A stretch of 60,427 bases of DNA from Branchiostoma floridae (GCF_000003815.2 NC_049987.1:3335030-3395456); one strand, 5' to 3'; positions 45,101-56,174 are shown, numbered from the stretch's first letter. Notes: generated from the letters alone by a model not told the origin. Translations and numbers: made by a program.

Positions 45101-48100
45101 TTGTTGAATTCTTATACCTCCTTTCCACCAGGACGGTGCTTTTGTTGCGCTGTCTCTGCGACTTAAGAATTTGAATATGGCTCAACGACCCGGGAATACT
45201 GGGTTAAGGGACCAAGGTACAAGGTACAATGAATTGTATAGGAAAGAAACGAATCTTTTTACACTTTTTTTTGGGTCTTCTTAGTCACAATTTTACGTTT
45301 GGTATGATATACCGAGTGTAAAAGCGACGGTTACACATATCCTCTTCAGGTCGCAGTGAGAGCGCAGCGCTATCGCCGTCTAGTGGACAGGGGACCTTAA
45401 CAATGGTATGTAAAGGTCTTTTATAGATTTTTAGACAATCGTTTTATTACGCATTACTGTAGCCAACATTTCAAGCGAAGAAGCTGGGCTTGTACTTACC
45501 AATAACATCAACAATGGTTCGCTTTACAGTTGCTGGAAAACCAACACTCTCTGCTACACAGTCGTATTCACCTTCCGTCTGGTAATCAGATCTGGAAAAA
45601 CTACATCACAAGGTAATAGAAAATGTAGTACTCTGATCTGTGTCCTTGTTTAGGAATTTGGATAATGCTGTTTTGGCACTTAGATACAACTATATTTTAC
45701 ACTCAAATTGTATTTAAGGCTATAATTTACACCTTTAAAAAATACAGTTTTTAAGACTTTGTAGATTACACAGAATCTGCATGTACAGTAGAAGCCACAT
45801 AATTGCACGGCCTATTTGCCAGTGAATATCGTGCAATTGTCTGGCTAGTGCAATAATGCGAAGTTATCTAGCTGGACCAGACCGGTTTGGGATTTTTGAT
45901 TCCGTGGGGTTAACAGAAGTGTGCGTTAATCCGTTTGGCAATTTACTACTTCTACAGTACTATAAAACGTTAATCAATACATTTGAGTATGCAAAGACAA
46001 CAGTAACAAGAAGCAGACATTACCTCAACGGATTGTTAAAGTACAGGTTTGTGTTTGCTCTTCGCCATCTTATGTGAGGCTTGGGGTTTCCTTCTGCTTT
46101 GCATTCCAGAGAAAAGTCTGAGTTGCCAAACAGCACATTCACTTTGTCGTCGAAATTTTTCTGGATGGCCGGAGGATCTAAGGTAAACAGACAACATGAT
46201 GTACATTTATTTTGATCTACTACATCCCCCTCCTAACATCACAAAACCCACACATCATATGGAAGGTGTGATCCTGCGTCTTCCATTGATACAAGAAAAT
46301 AAGTCGAACAAGTTACAGTTTAGAGTTAGATTTCAGACTAGAGTAGACATTTGCTACACACTATTGGTTATTTGTCTCATTTCATGTAAACTGCAATTAG
46401 CCTTTGAGCAAAAATTTGCAATAAACTATTATTATTGTATGTCCATTCCGTTCTGAATGATTTTTTCTAACAGTATATATGTATACAGCAATACCTAACG
46501 TTCTGAACCACATTATTTGCAGTGACACCTCGCTGCAGCGCAAACTGAAGCTAACACTACATTGCAGTTCAAGTAAATAAGAAGATTGACGACCATGGAA
46601 ACATAGGCGAATTTATATCAGAAGCTATTATCTGGGAGGTTTCAAATAACTTCATGTGGTACTGGCAGTATATCATATGTCGAACAGTGAGCTGATTCTT
46701 TAAATGATCTTACACAAAACATCCAGGGATATCGTGGCCGAGGCAGCAGGGCTGATGCCGTTGTCTGCTTGGCATTGGTAAATTCCGTTGTCACCTCGAG
46801 ATACTTTCGTCAGTAGGAACGACCAGTTGCTGATAATGGAAGCCCCAAGGAAATCGTTAGAACAATTCGAAGGAATTACAGATGCTGCGGTTTAGTTGTA
46901 CTCTTTATTATTGTAGTACGAAATAGTAATTATAGTGGTAATTGGGAAAAGCCAGGAGAGCACGAACTGTTACACATGAGGTACCAGAGACGATAGATTA
47001 AAAACAGTAGCATGCAATAAGAACAGGCGACAGTATAATTCTGGACAAACACTCTTATTCCGGAAAACCATTATAATTTTGAAATAGATTAACTAGATGA
47101 ATTAATGTTTGTAGGTATGATATATATGATGAATATGTGGGTTACAATTAGATGTCTCTACGAAGAAATGTCTGCAGAATTCTGGCTCAGGGTCCCAGAA
47201 TTCTGGCTCAGGGTCCCAGAATTCTGGCTGAGGGTCCCAGAATTCTGGCAGAATGGCACAATGGCAATCTCTCATCGTTGGATTCTCTCTCTCCCTCTCG
47301 CATTCACTCTCTCTCTCTCTCTCTCTCGCCCGCTCTCTCTCGCTCTCGCGCTCTCTCTCTCGCTCTCTCTCTTCTCTTTCTTTCTCTCTTCATATTTCTA
47401 TTGCCATACTTACCTTTCCCTTCCTTTAATTGGTAAAGATCCGCCGTCTAGTTTTTTCCACCTGACGATGGTACGAGGATTGCTGTCTACAAGACAGGTT
47501 AGGTTTGTAAATGTGCCCTCCTTCACACTCCACAGGCTCTGAAGAGGGTTCACTTTAGGCGAATCTATAATATCGCAAATAAAGTGATATCACATGAATC
47601 AAGCATCTTTATTTGGTATGAAACTTATTTTTCCTATAAAGTCCTGTATATACAATATAATTCTGAGAGGTTTTAAGATGTTGCCACCGTTTTACAGAAT
47701 ATCTAAACGAGCAATAGACAAATAATTTACTTGTTCGATTTATACAATGTTCTTCTTACTATAACCTGCCACTTTCTGAATCTAACCAGTGGAGTTATTT
47801 CCTTTTTTTGGCTTTATTCCAGGTTACTGTCGAAGCGCCTAGAATTCCAAATCCTTTGTTTGATCGCAAACGGCCGTCAGAAACACACAGACATCATGAC
47901 AGTAAAAAAAATGCATTTCACATAGGAAAAAAATCAGCTTAAGAAAAATATGGTTGGTTGTATAATAGGAATTAACAATTTAAACTGAAAAATAACTCCC
48001 TTTCTGCTGTGCAGTACCCTATAAAACTGACACATTGCCATACTCACATTGGACGTCCAGTATGAACGGAGCCACGAGTGGTTCCACTAAATCCGGAAAA

Positions 48101-51100
48101 CCTTGGTCAGCTTTGCAGGACATATTTACTCCATTATCCCACTTAGCCACAGCAGGTATGCTCAGGTCAAGTATAACTTCCCCATTGTCCAACGCTCTGC
48201 TCTGCACAAATGTGTCGTCCACTGGAACTGTCCCGTTATACCAGGTGAGTTTGGGAGGAGGCAGACCCCCTCTGGAGCGGCAGCTTATATGCAGGGGTTG
48301 CCCAGCCGCTACAGATCTACGGTTGGGAATTATCTCCGGAGGTTCGGCAGGAGGCACTGCAGAAGATGGAAAAGCAATGTAGGAGAAATGGCTATTCAAT
48401 TATTGTATTCATTCCATTTCAATTGCACTTAGATGATTCGTACTATGCTTTCACATGTTCTACATTTTTAACAATTTTACCAGATCCGTTTAACGTTAAG
48501 AATGATTACCATAGTCCTAAGGTACATGTACTGACGCTGATTAATTGGAAAAAAGGGTGATAGTACATTGTAGTGAATATCATTTGCGCGATTTTTTTTT
48601 AATTTGCTGGTCATGTAATGGTTAAATAGTAAAAAAAAATCTTTTGATATAGTAGTGCAACAAACAAGACTACATATTCAATAGATAACAACATAACGTT
48701 ACTTTCTGATTATCAAATCGTATATGGTCACAATATCAACATGTTAGCTGCCTATACATATGGCTATGTCCAGTGTATATTGCAATTACATTGCATGTAC
48801 TGTCCTTGTTTCAATCAGAATAAATTCAAAGTTTTGTAATCCTCAATTAATCTAATGTTGTGGTTTTTTTCTTGATAATCGTTGATGTTTATTTTTGAGA
48901 ATAGACATAAACAGGAATGGTAGGGCTACCTCTTTGTATAGATTGTATGTTTTTTTTTATTGTATGAACCCTGGAAGCTTAATCTTGCCTAAAAGGTATC
49001 TCAATAAACTCAAACACAACTCTTCTTACCTATAACTGTCAGTCTGGCATCCACTGCCTCCCCGGCGGAGAAGGTACTACACCTGTACACCCCGTCATCC
49101 TCCAGCTGTACATCCCGTATCTCCAGGTTAAACTCACCAAAATCAGCGTTAGAATCTACTACTGAGTATCTGAAGGTAAATACAAAATGGGTTATGATGA
49201 CAATGACAATGAAGTTTATTGCATATTCATGCCCCCTTGGGGCTAAATGCAGTAAGTGACTTACAAGGAGAATATGCCATGTCCGACTTATATCTACATT
49301 TTTACATGTTTCTTCCGTCTTCTTAAAACAGGTGTAAACGGAGTTACATAGTTCTTCTATTATAAATGGTAGTTTTGCTTTTATTTAAGTATGTCGTTTG
49401 TAAAATTTAGCTAAAACTCCCAATCACTACTCTCGGCGTTTTATGACCCTGCTAATGCCACTTGTCATGCCAACTTGTTATTCTACATTGTTTTATTAGT
49501 AGAATTGTAAGATGTATTCTGTATCCATTCTCTTTTTGTTTTAGTTTATAGTTGACCATGCAAAAGTTACTGTAGTTTTTGTCGTGTCAATAAAGCTTGA
49601 TATTAAAAAGAAGCAAGAATACTGTAAATGCATTTAAGTTCGCGGGGATTTAATTTCGCGGTAGCGGGAAAATGGACTTTTCGCGGTGGCTTTAATTTCG
49701 CGGTAGCACCATGCACTGTAGTCTCTTACTGTTATAGAAAAATGTTCGCGGTGGTTTTAAATTCGCGGTGAAGCGGCTGCCGCGAAAACCGCGAACATTA
49801 ATCCACCGCGAACATTTCTGCATTTACAGTATTTGACAGCAACGATAAGATAGGGTTTGATCCTGGTACAGCGTAGTTTTTTCTTAGTGCGCTTTTTTTT
49901 CAAAATTATTGGCACCCTATGTAACAAGTGATCTTTACAAATGAACAAACGGATAACGTTTTGAATTCTTATGAATACGCTTATTAAAATGTAATAATGC
50001 TTGAATAGGCTTTGGCAGAACTAATATTAAGCGTTACTGCATACCAGCAGATTAGTTATTTCACGGTCGTACCTATTAGAAAGATGTAATTGGTATTTTC
50101 GAATATGTGCTTCGCATTATAAAACTTCACGTAGAGAATAATTGTAAAAATTGATTGATTAGTCTGGCTTCTTGTATGGTGTTAATGCATTAAAATTCTT
50201 ATCTCAAGTTAGGGCTTAGCTCAACCTACAACATACTTCATGTATTTTCAGATGTTTTCATAAGTCATCCAAATGTGATCTTTTTTAACATATATTCTGT
50301 TGGTAGATGAACTATTATTGCAATAGTTTTATTCTTTAATACATGTATATTTTAAAAAGCGGTGTACTAATCAAATACATTATTTGATAAGGTTGTTAAG
50401 GAGATCTTCGATCACTGTGGCTACTCATACTTATTATATGGTGATAGCACTAACTATGATCCTCAACATATATGCAATCTATTAAGGACAAGGTTTTCAG
50501 ATATGTATATTCAAACTTTCTTCCATAATCTGTCTGCCGATACTGGCAAGCTTAGATTTTACAGAAAATTTAAAACCGAATATTGTATAGAGAAATATCT
50601 CGAACTTTGTGACTTTGAGCAGCGTTCAGCTACCAGTAAGATTAGAATTAGTGCCCACCCCCTGGAAATAGAAAAGGGGAGATATATGAAGCTACCTGTG
50701 TCCGAGAGGATTTGTAAATATTGCCCCTCAAATGCTGTGGAAGACGAGAGTCATTTTATCACTAATTGTTCTTTTTATGATGATATAAGAAACCAACTAT
50801 TTATGAGTGTATCCAAAATACACGCTTACTTTCCAACTATTCCTGACAATGAAAAATCAATCCTACTATTAAAATCAAAGAACCCACACATTATAGAAGA
50901 AGTGGGTAAATTCGTCTTCCACTGCCTAAAGAGAAGAAGTCTAACCCAACAAAACCAGTATAATGTACACTAGCATAGCATAGTCATAGAATGTAGTTCC
51001 TAGCACCTTTGTATTTTTCCTTATTTTACATGTTGTTTGTACCTGCAATTAGCCCTCGGGCAAGAACTTGCAATAAACATAAACATTAAATTTGACACCT

Positions 51101-51601
51101 TTAGAACCTTTAATCAAAATATTATACTCACGTATTTTCGTTTGATCATGCATTGAGTATACTTTAAGAAGGACTTTCCTAGTTGGTTAATTCTGACTAC
51201 ATAGTGGTACACATTTGCAGGATATGTAAAATCATTACAAACGGACTCGCACACGTTTTTCTACTTGGAATACAATGCTTGTGGTAGAATTAGATACGGA
51301 ATATATTGAGTGAGTGAATCAGTCAGCCAGTCAGTCAGTCAGTCAGTCAATGATTGAGTGAGTCAGTCAGTCAGTCAGTGCGAGTGGATGCATAATACGA
51401 GCGTATACTGCATAACGTTATAACACCTTGTGTAGCGTTTATGCACATTTCGTCCTTTAGAAATGTGCTGAAAGTCGGGCGGTCCAAACCAGTTTACCAC
51501 GTCTTCCATCTCCAGGTCGTCAAAGGAACATCTGAGCTTCACCGTCTGACCCAGCAGAGCTGCCGTGGGCTGGGGAGCAGTCCTGTAGGAGGCCGCATCA
51601 A
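42004..51601 (-). CDS. Kirrel/Neph-like Ig superfamily receptor, 11 visible exons
   Basis: Eleven minus-strand exons join with matching phases into 639 codons without a stop. They encode five Ig domains, a transmembrane helix and a tail of about 125 residues. Kirrel/Neph (C. elegans SYG-1, Drosophila Kirre/Roughest) proteins have five Ig domains plus one membrane span, and Ig1 here carries their signature RYSVV...GEFNLEI...DDGVYRC. Such proteins mediate cell-cell adhesion with nephrin-type partners and signal through tyrosines in the tail. Between-domain introns are phase 1 and within-domain introns phase 2. The upstream signal-peptide exon was not found and may lie upstream in this window or beyond it. 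The last exon is uncertain: 42004 ends in a strong GTAAGT donor, but read-through gives 16 more residues and a stop at 41953. Alternative: another 5-Ig adhesion receptor. IgSF identity is near certain; Kirrel assignment is moderate. Confidence 0.85.
42300..42445. repeat. Intronic repeat relic with (CTGT)n
   Basis: AATGTCATGGAGGTTATATTTTCCATGCG leads into GTCTGTCTGTCTGTCTGTGA, then ACAAGATAACTCAAGAACGG. Inverted relatives of the first part appear near 17510-17590, 17835-17920 and 29680-29765. It lies in the last intron found. Confidence 0.5.
42955..43107 (-). CDS. Kirrel-like exon: cytoplasmic tail part 1
   Basis: Acceptor TGTTCTTCAG, donor GTAAGT, phase 1 at both ends. Encodes ELQVPNGDKHPPLPKQTTVV, MELEDFGSNIKPQRPHWMEK and DPYAIGISYH. 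HPPLPK is a possible SH3 ligand. Tyrosines in DPYAI and ISYH are candidate phosphosites. Confidence 0.85.
43674..43796 (-). CDS. Kirrel-like exon: transmembrane helix
   Basis: Acceptor TTTCCCGTAG, donor GTAAAG, phase 1 at both ends. Encodes PPVFVIAVVTGVLVVSIFLT then VVAGICIARKWGCVCCKTKT. A single hydrophobic helix is followed by ARK and a CVCC cluster just inside the membrane, a possible palmitoylation site (inference). Confidence 0.93.
44602..44916 (-). CDS. Kirrel-like exon: complete Ig5
   Basis: Acceptor TATATTAAG, donor GTATGT, phase 1 at both ends. Encodes KPAILEGPNTLRTSQGSSLT, LVCEVNADPLPESITWSWRN, then NAGEYTCTAQNMFGTDSRG and FTVLVE. A full C2-type Ig domain, the last before the membrane. 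Confidence 0.95.
45118..45394. mobile_element. Foldback MITE (family A) in an intron
   Basis: Left arm CTCCTTTCCACCAGGACGGT, right arm AGCGCTATCGCCGTCTAGTG then GACAGGGG. Core reads GGGTCTTCTTAGTCACAATT, the reverse complement orientation of the 33.9-kb copy. About 277 bp, in the intron between Ig4 and Ig5 exons. Confidence 0.85.
45500..45591 (-). CDS. Kirrel-like exon: Ig4 C-terminal half
   Basis: Acceptor GTTTTTCCAG, donor GTAAGT. Encodes SDYQTEGEYDCVAESVGFPA and TVKRTIVDVI. The F-strand is GEYDC. Only 92 nt, but phases (2 in, 1 out) and both splice signals fit. Confidence 0.9.
46024..46177 (-). CDS. Kirrel-like exon: Ig4 N-terminal half
   Basis: Acceptor TTTACCTTAG, donor GTAATG. Encodes PPAIQKNFDDKVNVLFGNSD, then LECKAEGNPKPHIRW and FNNPLR. 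Phase 1 in, phase 2 out. Confidence 0.92.
46378..46430 (+). mobile_element. LINE 3' end (type A), copy 1
   Basis: CTGCAATTAGCCTTTGAGCA then TTTGCAATAAACTATTATTATT. It matches the 3' end of the LINE relic at 50371 (GCAATTAGCCCTCGGGCAAG, TTGCAATAAAC). Antisense to the host gene. Confidence 0.7.
46714..46829 (-). CDS. Kirrel-like exon: Ig3 C-terminal half
   Basis: Acceptor CCATTATCAG, donor GTAAGA. Encodes SNWSFLLTKVSRGDNGIYQC, then QADNGISPAASATISLDVL. The acceptor is inferred from phase (2 in, 1 out); the frame is also open upstream, so the boundary could differ slightly. Confidence 0.9.
47177..47250. repeat. 21-bp tandem repeat, ~3.5 copies
   Basis: The unit GAATTCTGGCTCAGGGTCCC plus A repeats with one C-to-G change. 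It lies within the intron splitting Ig3, next to the CT tract. Confidence 0.95.
47285..47393. repeat. (CT)n tract with CG interruptions
   Basis: CTCTCT blocks broken by CGCT and TTTCTTTC. It starts about 20 bp past the Ig3 exon donor (minus strand), where it reads as a GA-rich purine tract. Confidence 0.95.
47414..47564 (-). CDS. Kirrel-like exon: Ig3 N-terminal half
   Basis: Acceptor ATATTATAG, donor GTAAGT. Encodes SPKVNPLQSLWSVKEG, TFTNLTCLVDSNPRTIVRWK and LPIKGRE. First cysteine and tryptophan are in place. Phase 1 in, phase 2 out. Confidence 0.92.
48048..48356 (-). CDS. Kirrel-like exon: complete Ig2
   Basis: Acceptor CTTCTGCAG, donor GTGAGT, phase 1 at both ends. Starts PPAEPPEIIPNRRSVAAGQP, has LHISCRSRGGLPPPKLTWYN, then VNMSCKADQGFPD, and ends FILDVQ. 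Both Ig cysteines and the tryptophan are present. The F-strand reads WDNGVNMSC, so the usual Tyr is Asn. Confidence 0.95.
49030..49169 (-). CDS. Kirrel-like exon: Ig1 C-terminal half
   Basis: Acceptor TACCTTCAG, donor GTAAGA. Encodes YSVVDSNADFGEFNLEIRD, then VQLEDDGVYRCSTF and ARLTVI. The DxGxYxC signature with the second Ig cysteine is clear. Enters phase 2, leaves phase 1. Confidence 0.95.
49196..49265 (-). mobile_element. LINE 3' end (type A), copy 2
   Basis: Minus strand: GCATTTAGCCCCAAGGGGGC, ATGAATATGCAATAAACTTC then ATTGTCATTGTC. Same plan as 46378 and 51040, with a (TTGTCA) tail. It begins about 25 bp upstream of the Ig1b exon acceptor. Confidence 0.65.
49555..49605 (+). mobile_element. 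Retroelement 3' end (type B), copy 2
   Basis: CAAAAGTTACTGTAGTTTTT then GTCGTGTCAATAAAGCTTGA. It matches 26335-26400 and 56733-56790 in reverse. Confidence 0.65.
49619..49832. mobile_element. MITE with CGCGGT-rich interior, 214 bp
   Basis: Termini ATACTGTAAATGCATTTAAG and, opposite strand, ATACTGTAAATGCAGAAATG. The interior repeats TTCGCGGT and TTTAATTTCGCGG in both orientations. No coding. It lies in the intron splitting Ig1. Confidence 0.9.
50371..51090 (+). pseudogene. LINE-type polyprotein C-terminal relic with 3' UTR
   Basis: A frame open from 50371 to 50973 (about 200 codons, no authentic start; first ATG 50503) encodes a segment with KFKTEYCIEKYL, HPLEIEKGRYMKLPVSERIC, KYCPSNAVEDESHFITNC and VGKFVFHCLKRR. 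The CxxC...H...C arrangement after an R-C-xx-C context is the zinc-binding-like end seen in many animal non-LTR retrotransposon polyproteins. RT and endonuclease are missing. The 3' UTR ends GCAATTAGCCCTCGGGCAAG, TTGCAATAAACATAAAC. It is antisense inside the Kirrel-like intron. Confidence 0.75.
51305..51385. repeat. (CAGT)n repeat
   Basis: TCAGTCAGTCAGTCAGTCAG in two blocks, separated by a TGATTGAGTGAG interruption; 42 bp from the Ig1a exon donor. Confidence 0.95.
51427..51601 (-). CDS. Kirrel-like exon: Ig1 N-terminal half
   Basis: Acceptor TTGCTACAG, donor GTGTTA after ACAAG; enters in phase 1 and leaves in phase 2. The product includes TAALLGQTVKLRCSF, with the first Ig cysteine, and VVNWFGPP, with the core tryptophan, then KRYTR, which completes RYSVV across the splice. 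A phase 1 entry is typical after a signal-peptide exon. A CAGT repeat lies about 40 bp beyond the donor. Confidence 0.85.
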
Positions 51602-52034
51602 CTGTAGCAACATCAACATAAGGCCATGTTATTTAGTTACTAGTTTAAATGAAACCTAAGCAATATCACATTTTTTTAAGAGTGGAAATATTCTGAATAA
51701 GGCAGTCTGTATAATATTGACATCTAATGCACTATTTTAGCACATTTACATCATTATTTCATAAATTGAGCCGTTAAAAAAAGCGCGGGAATGAGTTGCA
51801 CAATGAGATTCCAGATGAAGTCCATATTTTTTTTTTTGGGGGGGGGGTGGTACAATAATAAGGATTATCCTCGTGCAACATGTCTCTAGGCTGTTTTTAA
51901 CCACTCAAAGCTAGTATCAAATTATGATGTAAATGTAAGAATACAGTGCAGTAGATGTCAGTATCATGCAGATTGCCTTATTCAGAATATTTCGACTTTG
52001 ACGCTGTAATATTGCTTAGGTTGCCTTTAACTGT
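51602..52034. other. Upstream of the first visible Kirrel-like exon, no gene seen
   Basis: Expected to be intron if a signal-peptide exon lies further upstream. Contains a T10-11/G10 homopolymer pair near 51829-51849. Confidence 0.4.
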
Positions 52035-52300
52035 AATATCCATAACAAAACTGGACTCACCCAAATTTTTGACTGAACAGCACCAGTCTTTGTCAAGGAA
52101 TTAACAATCCACTGCTGTCGTGACGTCACTTTATGCAGATAGAACACGTGACGCATTAAGCAGTGGATCATAGGTTGCAGGAAGACTATGGCGTCCACCG
52201 TCTCTGTTCAGGGATGGTTGTAAAGCTCTGATGTAGACGGCTTCTTTGATCCCTCGAACAACAAAGTCTGACTCTATGTCCAAGATTTTAACTTAATAAG
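52035..52300 (-). pseudogene. Penelope-like element relic, in-frame copy
   Basis: Minus-strand codons from about 52296 to a TAA at 52131 give VKILDIESDFVVRG then IKEAVYIRALQPSLNRDGGR, HSLPATYDPLL and a short end. This is the region after the GIY-YIG nuclease core in Penelope-like retroelements; the core, RT and start are missing. Its trailing segment (52040-52110) resembles 31515-31640 reversed. Not a host gene. Confidence 0.65.
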
Positions 52301-53228
52301 GCTATGTTTACTACGTATTTGACTATATAGATAAGGACCGTGTGCGCATCAATTTTTCGGCTGTTTAAAAAATTTTAAGGTTTTCAACTAATAAAAAGTA
52401 TAACGAGTAAATATTGCCTAGTACATACATTACTTACATACAGGAGTCAAGTATCGTTAGTATTCTTTCTAACACAGTTTACTTGTGTATAAAGTTTCAT
52501 GCTATAAAAAACTTTTGCCTGTTGTCTTCACCAGTGTAAATTAAGATCTGCAAAATAGATATTGCTCTACACTGATGAAAACAGTAGACTGTCTAAACGC
52601 TTCCAAAACAGAAAATAAGATTGTGTATAATACTGTATATACTGAACCTATGATCGATCTTTTAACCAACCTGATGATAGTATTTAGTGAAGAAATAGTT
52701 GCTTTTGTTGGAAAATTGTAATTGACAGAAAGGTAGTGATAACATTATGCAATCAACATATTGTCCTAAAACATCAAAGGAAGCCATCAATCGTTTGTTA
52801 TGTCATTATCTTTCCTGCTGGTACTATTATGAACATATAATGGTTGTGATAACGTAGTTTATGTTTGTGAAGATTATAGTGTTAGAGCCATCAAAGAACA
52901 CAATAAAGCTGTCAACTGCCATTCTTTATAGAAATAGTGTAATCAAAGTGGTGGCATTACGATGTATATAGTTGGGTCATAAAACCACAATATGGCAATT
53001 GTTCACCCATTATGCGATGGATTATCTGACAAAAATTCTGATTGAATATTTCAGTAAGTAACTTAAGTTATGAAAAGATATGAAAACCGGAGGTTACGCT
53101 GCAGTGACTCTGAAAGACACCAGCTGCTTATTATCGTACTTGACCTTCTTTTTGCTGACCCTCCGGTCATCATCTACCAAACGTTTCCATCTATGCTTTT
53201 CACAGATTAAGGACGTTGCACAGACAGA

Positions 53229-53285
<57 letters not shown>
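53229..53285. repeat. (CA)n microsatellite
   Basis: About 27 uninterrupted CA units. The HTHT- and CVCV-coding frames over it are artefacts. Confidence 0.98.
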
Positions 53286-53288
<3 letters not shown>

Positions 53289-56174
53289 CACATATACATA
53301 CATGTATATATACGTGCAAAAAACGTAATCCTCTTGAGAAAGGTGATTATTATGTAACGGAATTGAACAGAAACGCTGAGAGTGCAGATGTTCGGAATCT
53401 CATCCTCTCCGCCACGTCCCAAAGCTGTAATGTATAGCAAAGTCTTATCATGTCATGTACAGGATCGCATCTCTAACGTTATTCTACGTATCCATGAACA
53501 ATTCATGCCGAAAGATTAAGTGATCAATGACGGCTTGAATAATGTATCAAAAATGTTGTCAAGACGTTTCCAGAGAAATAATCTCACTGTTGTAGAGAGC
53601 AACGAGTCAAGGGTTTATGATTGATTGATTGGATTTGGCATACAGACGTGTTGGTATAAACAGGTAACATCATCGGCATGAAGAAACAGAGCTCGATACT
53701 GATTGGTAATAGACTTCCTCAGATGTTGTGGTGAATACCAAATTCTCATGCTAAAGACAACCTCAAGCTAAAGCTGAGAACACTAGTTTCCTTCTAAGGC
53801 CATTTTCTTTCGATTACGTGGATAATATCATGTGAAACCACAGAAGTATTGAGAGCGTGCAAATGAATGTAGTTCACCAAAACGTTGGCCATATTTTCAC
53901 ATCTAAGTGGTTGAACAAGCACTGACTCTATGCGTGGATTATGGTAAATCGAACAATAAATTCTACATTCAGTTATTTCACCTCTACGTCTTTGACCTTG
54001 AAATTAGTAACTTAGACTTTGACATTCTCTTTCATCAGTATTAACCATTTACAATCAACGACATATATTTCCTCATTTTGCACCTGGTGCGTTCAAATTG
54101 CATTTGGTCATAATAATTTGTTCTATACACAGACGAAACTTGATGCACATGGATGTCATCCATATTTTCGAATCAAAATGGCCTAAACAGGTGGAAAGGA
54201 ATCAGCCAGCTAGCAAAATGCAGGCTACAGCGGAAGGAATTACAGTTATGCGGATGACTGCAAATGGAGGACATTTCCACAGTTGCTGAATCTGATGTAG
54301 AATCCCACACGAAGACAATGATTTATGCTTCACTGTTGAAGTATCGCCAGTGATAATCATTGCTGCATACTGCATGAAGCCCCTATCTCAAAATCTTGAC
54401 GTAGAGAAAGGAAGCCCATTAAGTTTATCACTCACGCGTAAATGTCCCCAAGAAATATACGTCCTGCCATTAACTAAACAAACGTGGCTTTACGTTATCC
54501 CGCCGCTCTGTTTCATAAAGGTATAAATGATTTACTCCGTTCTCCCGGGCCGGAGGAAGCAGATTTTCCAATGTATCGTTCCAGAGATGATCATTTTGAA
54601 ATCCACAGCAATAATTCTAAATTATCAGCATGACATAGCAACGAAATGGTTACAAGTAACCAATCACTTATTTCATTTCACTCAAACAAAAAACACATAT
54701 GCTTATCTGAGTCTTCTGCTCAATAAAACATATAAAAACATATAACAGAGTCAAAGGAAATTATGAATACAGTAAATTACATCAAAATAGGCTAAATCAG
54801 CAACAAAGGAGAATAGTAATGATGTAAAGATTACAGTAAGAAGCGAACTAAAAACGAGATAACGTCAGAACCAATCCCTTGTCTTTAAAGATGAAAAAGA
54901 CCTTGCAAAAATTGAGATATTTTAATCGCGAATCTTACAAATAGAGAATAATGATTCTTTTGTCAATATGAATACAAAATGCTAGCTTGTGAATAATATA
55001 GCATTGTATTTATCAAACATAATTGTGTAATGACGTAAAACGTAAAAAACATCAAATGACATCTTATCATAAGGAAATTCTCGACCAATACATCATATTT
55101 GATGTCCTATCACATATTACATGCCACATGCATCGTCGATTTATATCAGAATAATACAATCTCCCTGTCTCATCTACAATATATATTAAATGGCAAAGAT
55201 TCCCGTGACGCTTGATAAAGCTCAGGTAATGGCTTAGAAAGGCAATGTTTCTTAAGTACGTAATAAATCACTTTCAACCTTAACTCGGCTATCTTTATTT
55301 CAAAAATATATCCATGTCCTCACTGCAATTACCCTTTTTCTTTTTATATATTGTTCATAACGAAATGCAGAAGAGAAAAGGAAACATAAAAAAATTGACC
55401 GACAATATATATTCTTTATGAGCTTGTACATGTCTTTTCTTCTATGTTTTAGTTATACAATACGGTAATAACAATGTTAAACTTTAAAACCCTTTCTACA
55501 TTATCTACAAAAGATGACTTGGCCCAATATGATTGGCAATTCCCTGGCCCCCTTTTTACAAGGCAAATCACACTGCAACTAAATACTAAAGAATAGCAAA
55601 AAATGGCCGAAAAGAAATATGACGCACATACTACACAGGCCAGATTGAATTTTACTCGCAGCATATGATAAGGTGCTTTTGAACAAAGCATAAATAACAA
55701 AAATAATTTCCTGTCATGAAATATACTAGAAATTGCCTCATTTTGTTACCCTTGCTATGTAGCTTCCAAAACAGAGAACCAAAAGAAAAGCTAGCCTATG
55801 GACTTTTAATTCTCGAAACATTTGAGTACTTAAATGTGCCATTACAAGTTTACAGAATGTGACAGTTAGTAAGTTTGACCCTTGCCCCCTTTCTGACATG
55901 TCCATTCCAGTGGTGAGAAGCTGCTGTTTTATCAGACACATCACCAAACCCCCGGTGGTTCAAAGGCCAGTGTATTCTGACCCTGTTGTCCGCTGTAAGT
56001 AGCTAGCATGGAATCTGGTCGACTCTTCACTTTAGGGCATCAGCCGGGAAATCTCCAAGGCCTGGTCTTTCAGAGATGCTTCATTCAACTGGAAATTAGA
56101 CGTACAGAGGGCCATTCCTCTCTGTCACAGTACCGTTAGTGGGTAGACTAGCTACACGTGAGTGTGAACCTAAA

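Noticed and set aside
47105-47542. 145-codon plus-strand frame
   Set aside because: It runs through a 21-bp tandem repeat and a CT tract and then overlaps a real minus-strand Ig exon in antisense.
48035-48432. 115- and 109-codon plus-strand frames
   Set aside because: Shadows of the Ig2 exon on the minus strand.
53080-53440. His-Thr and Cys-Val repeat frames on both strands
   Set aside because: They come from the CA microsatellite.
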